A stretch of 64,000 nt of DNA, from positions 2,736,079 to 2,800,078 of the forward strand of contig NZ_NISU01000001.1 of NCBI RefSeq assembly GCF_002335805.1, read 5' to 3'. Every line of letters starts with the position of its first letter. Within the stretch, counting starts at the first letter, position 1. Below are positions 62,249 through 64,000 of the stretch, one piece after another. The position numbers were made by a program, and so were the translations under genes. Source of the stretch: Bacillus sp. FJAT-45350. Its GTDB lineage: Bacteria; Bacillota; Bacilli; Bacillales; NISU01. The notes under the pieces were generated by a model, which did no database searches, was not told where the DNA came from, and saw nothing but the letters and a program-made list of their open reading frames with translations.

Positions 62249-63580
62249 ATGCTTAGTATCATAGGATTTGTAACGATTTTAACTATTGTCATATTACTTT
62301 TGAAAGGACGTATATCTCCAATTATTGGGCTTGTACTAGTTCCAATCATTGGGGCATTAATTGCCGGATTTGGTATCGCAGAAATTGGTGTTTTTTTCAG
62401 TGAAGGTATAGATAGAGTTATCAATGTCGTCATAATGTTTATCTTTGCTATTCTCTTTTTTGGAATTATGCAAGATGCTGGACTCTTTGATCCTATTATT
62501 AATAAAATGATTGCAATTTCAAAAGGAAATGTTGTTGCCGTTGCAGCTGGTACGGTCATCATTGCTGCAATTGCACACCTAGATGGTTCTGGAGCATCAA
62601 CTTTTCTCATAACAATACCTGCATTATTACCCTTATATAAGCGATTAAAAATGAGCCCATACCTATTACTTTTATTAGTAGGTACAAGTGCAAGTATTCT
62701 AAATATGCTTCCATGGGCTGGCCCACTTGGACGGACAGCTGCGGTACTTGGAATGGACCCTACAGAATTATGGAGACCACTTATTCCATTACAAGTCATC
62801 GCCCTTATTATCTTAGTTGGTATGGCTGTAATTCTAGGATTACGTGAAAAAAGAAGGATAGCTATAAAAAATGAAACAGAAAATGCCTATTCCGAGGTAG
62901 CTGCTTCAGAGGAAACTATCGAAAACAATTCATACAAACAAGAAAAGGACCAATCATTAGAGCGTCCAAAATTATTATGGGTTAACTTATTGTTAACGTT
63001 AGGTATGATCGGAATGCTAGTTTGGGGTATCATTCCTGCTGGATTTATCTTTATGATTGCCCTAAGTATCGCGTTACCTTTAAATTATCCTAAAGTAAGT
63101 GACCAAATGGAACGTATAAAAGCACATGCACCGAACGCTCTTCTAATGGCTAGTATCATTTTAGCAGCAGGTTCTTTCTTAGGAATTTTAAGTGGCACAG
63201 GTATGTTAGATTCAATTGCTGTCGATATGGTAAAAATACTACCAGTATTTATCATACCATACTTACATCTTATTATCGGTGCCCTTGGTGTACCTTTCGA
63301 GTTAATCTTAAACACTGATGCCTATTACTTTGCCTTACTCCCTGTAGTAGAGCAGATAGTGACAAGTCATGGAGTAGATACGTACTCTGCAGCTTATGCT
63401 ATGATTATTGGTAATATTATAGGAACATTTGTCAGTCCATTTTCACCAGCTCTTTGGTTAGCTCTAGGGCTAGCAGGATGTGAAATGGGGAAACATATCC
63501 GTTATTCTATATTTTGGGTATGGGGTTTTAGTTTAGTCTTAATGCTTGTAGCAATTGTCTTAGGAATTATTGTACTATAA
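62249..63580 (+). CDS. CitMHS family citrate:proton symporter
   Basis: A 443-residue membrane protein with about 12 hydrophobic segments and a hydrophilic loop around residues 200-235. Family motifs are AIAHLDGSGASTFLITIPALLPLYKRL and LPWAGPLGRTAAVLG. Homologues import citrate complexed with Mg2+ or Ca2+; which metal is used here cannot be told. It has AAGGGGAG before the ATG. It is monocistronic. No citrate sensor kinase is nearby. Confidence 0.9.
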   Translation: MLSIIGFVTILTIVILLLKGRISPIIGLVLVPIIGALIAGFGIAEIGVFFSEGIDRVINVVIMFIFAILFFGIMQDAGLFDPIINKMIAISKGNVVAVAAGTVIIAAIAHLDGSGASTFLITIPALLPLYKRLKMSPYLLLLLVGTSASILNMLPWAGPLGRTAAVLGMDPTELWRPLIPLQVIALIILVGMAVILGLREKRRIAIKNETENAYSEVAASEETIENNSYKQEKDQSLERPKLLWVNLLLTLGMIGMLVWGIIPAGFIFMIALSIALPLNYPKVSDQMERIKAHAPNALLMASIILAAGSFLGILSGTGMLDSIAVDMVKILPVFIIPYLHLIIGALGVPFELILNTDAYYFALLPVVEQIVTSHGVDTYSAAYAMIIGNIIGTFVSPFSPALWLALGLAGCEMGKHIRYSIFWVWGFSLVLMLVAIVLGIIVL

Positions 63581-63597
63581 GAAAAATACGTTAGTGT

Positions 63598-63655
63598 CTT
63601 CTTAACAGCAATTCGCAAAGCCATTGCCCTCTTCGCCTAATCCATTATAGTTTAT
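63598..63655. repeat. Partial copy of the dispersed intergenic repeat
   Basis: ACAGCAATTCGCAAAGCCATTGCCCTCTTCG-type core resembles the AGCAATGTG-xx-AGCCATTGC block of copies A and B; the flanking blocks are missing. Confidence 0.4.
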
Positions 63656-63662
63656 AAAAAAC

Positions 63663-63703
63663 AAAACCTTCATTTGAGATTATCCACTCAAATGAAGGTT
63701 TTA
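63663..63703. terminator. Bidirectional terminator
   Basis: Perfect 16-bp stem (63663-63678 with 63687-63702) with A4 and T4 ends, between convergent genes. Confidence 0.9.
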
Positions 63704-63718
63704 TATATTAAGAGAGTT

Positions 63719-64000
63719 CTAGAAAAGCAATTGCGCTATAAATACAACAATCGCTACAGTTACACTACTTAGCAATGTTGAAATGAGTACCGTTTGAGCT
63801 GCCAACTCAGGATGGTTATTAAACTCTAAAGCAAACTGCGCACTGTTACGAGATGAAGGATACGAGCTAGCGATAAACAACGCCTGTGCAACGATCCCTT
63901 CTATTCCAAATAAAAATATTAGTCCTAACGCTATCGCTGGCGCAACCAGTAATCTTCCAATACAACTTAAAACTATTACTCTATGAATCTTTCTAATTTT
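63719..64000 (-). CDS. AEC family transporter, C-terminal part (runs off the window)
   Basis: The last 93 residues of a membrane protein, in frame to the right edge and ending QLLF-stop at 63719. The segments LLVAPAIALGLIFLFGIEG, IASSYPSSRNSAQFALEF and PELAAQTVLISTLLSSVTVAIVVFIA match the C-terminal half of auxin-efflux-carrier (AEC) family permeases, which in bacteria move organic acids such as malate. The start lies beyond the window. Confidence 0.85.
   Translation of the reverse strand, partial: KIRKIHRVIVLSCIGRLLVAPAIALGLIFLFGIEGIVAQALFIASSYPSSRNSAQFALEFNNHPELAAQTVLISTLLSSVTVAIVVFIAQLLF

Overview
The window reads as chromosomal DNA of a low-GC, endospore-forming Bacillaceae species, probably halotolerant and possibly alkaliphilic. 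Evidence for spore formation: a gamma-type SASP, SspK, a SpoVB-like flippase, a GerA-type receptor operon and a LysM/M14 cortex-type peptidase. Evidence for osmoadaptation: a complete ectoine operon. No rRNA, tRNA, CRISPR array, prophage or intact insertion sequence is visible. The window is nearly all ordinary core and accessory genes; the least explained material is in the leaders and intergenic repeats.

Layout. From 0 to about 32 kb the backbone matches, from memory, the Bacillus subtilis yfh-yga region in inverted order: bcp, gsaB, ygaE, ygaD, ygaC, sspE-type SASP, fabL, yfhS-like, mutY, yfhP, yfhJ, sspK, yfhH, recX, yfhF, yfhE, yfhD. Blocks not expected there are inserted: a 2-TM ion channel and an ABC-2 exporter (0.6-3.7 kb), a glutamate synthase large subunit without its small subunit (5.8-10.3 kb), an aminotransferase, a quinone oxidoreductase and a chromate-transporter/gamma-glutamyltransferase/SDR block (16.5-22.7 kb), and a lactate permease (26.7-28.4 kb).

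From 32 to 35 kb lies ectABC with an elaborate upstream region, followed by a decayed deoxynucleoside kinase. From 35 to 48.6 kb come an ECF sigma factor with a DUF4179-type anti-sigma protein, a universal stress protein, a bacterial nitric oxide synthase, a second YfhP-like membrane protein, a LysM-M14 peptidase, a degenerate HD-GYP protein, a SpoVB-like flippase, formate-tetrahydrofolate ligase, and a radical SAM/SPASM protein divergent from a 49-residue protein. From 48.7 to 52 kb is the des-desK-desR membrane-fluidity system, with a perfect inverted repeat upstream of des. The right end holds a chemoreceptor, a triple-LysM secreted protein, an EmrE-type exporter, a gerB-A-C operon, a MarR-MATE efflux operon, a citrate transporter and the end of an AEC-family permease.

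Main points for a second look: (1) the gltB Shine-Dalgarno lies 24 nt from the ATG, and a perfect 16-nt hairpin between them would reduce the gap to 8 nt; (2) the leader of a GNAT gene at 30.8 kb carries a tRNA T-arm-like hairpin that is mutually exclusive with a strong downstream hairpin; (3) four 10-bp repeats in exact helical phase start at a putative ect promoter; (4) the 22.7 kb region and two dispersed families hold uncharacterised intergenic repeats. I found no clear new multigene system; the radical SAM/small-protein pair is the closest candidate and is weak.
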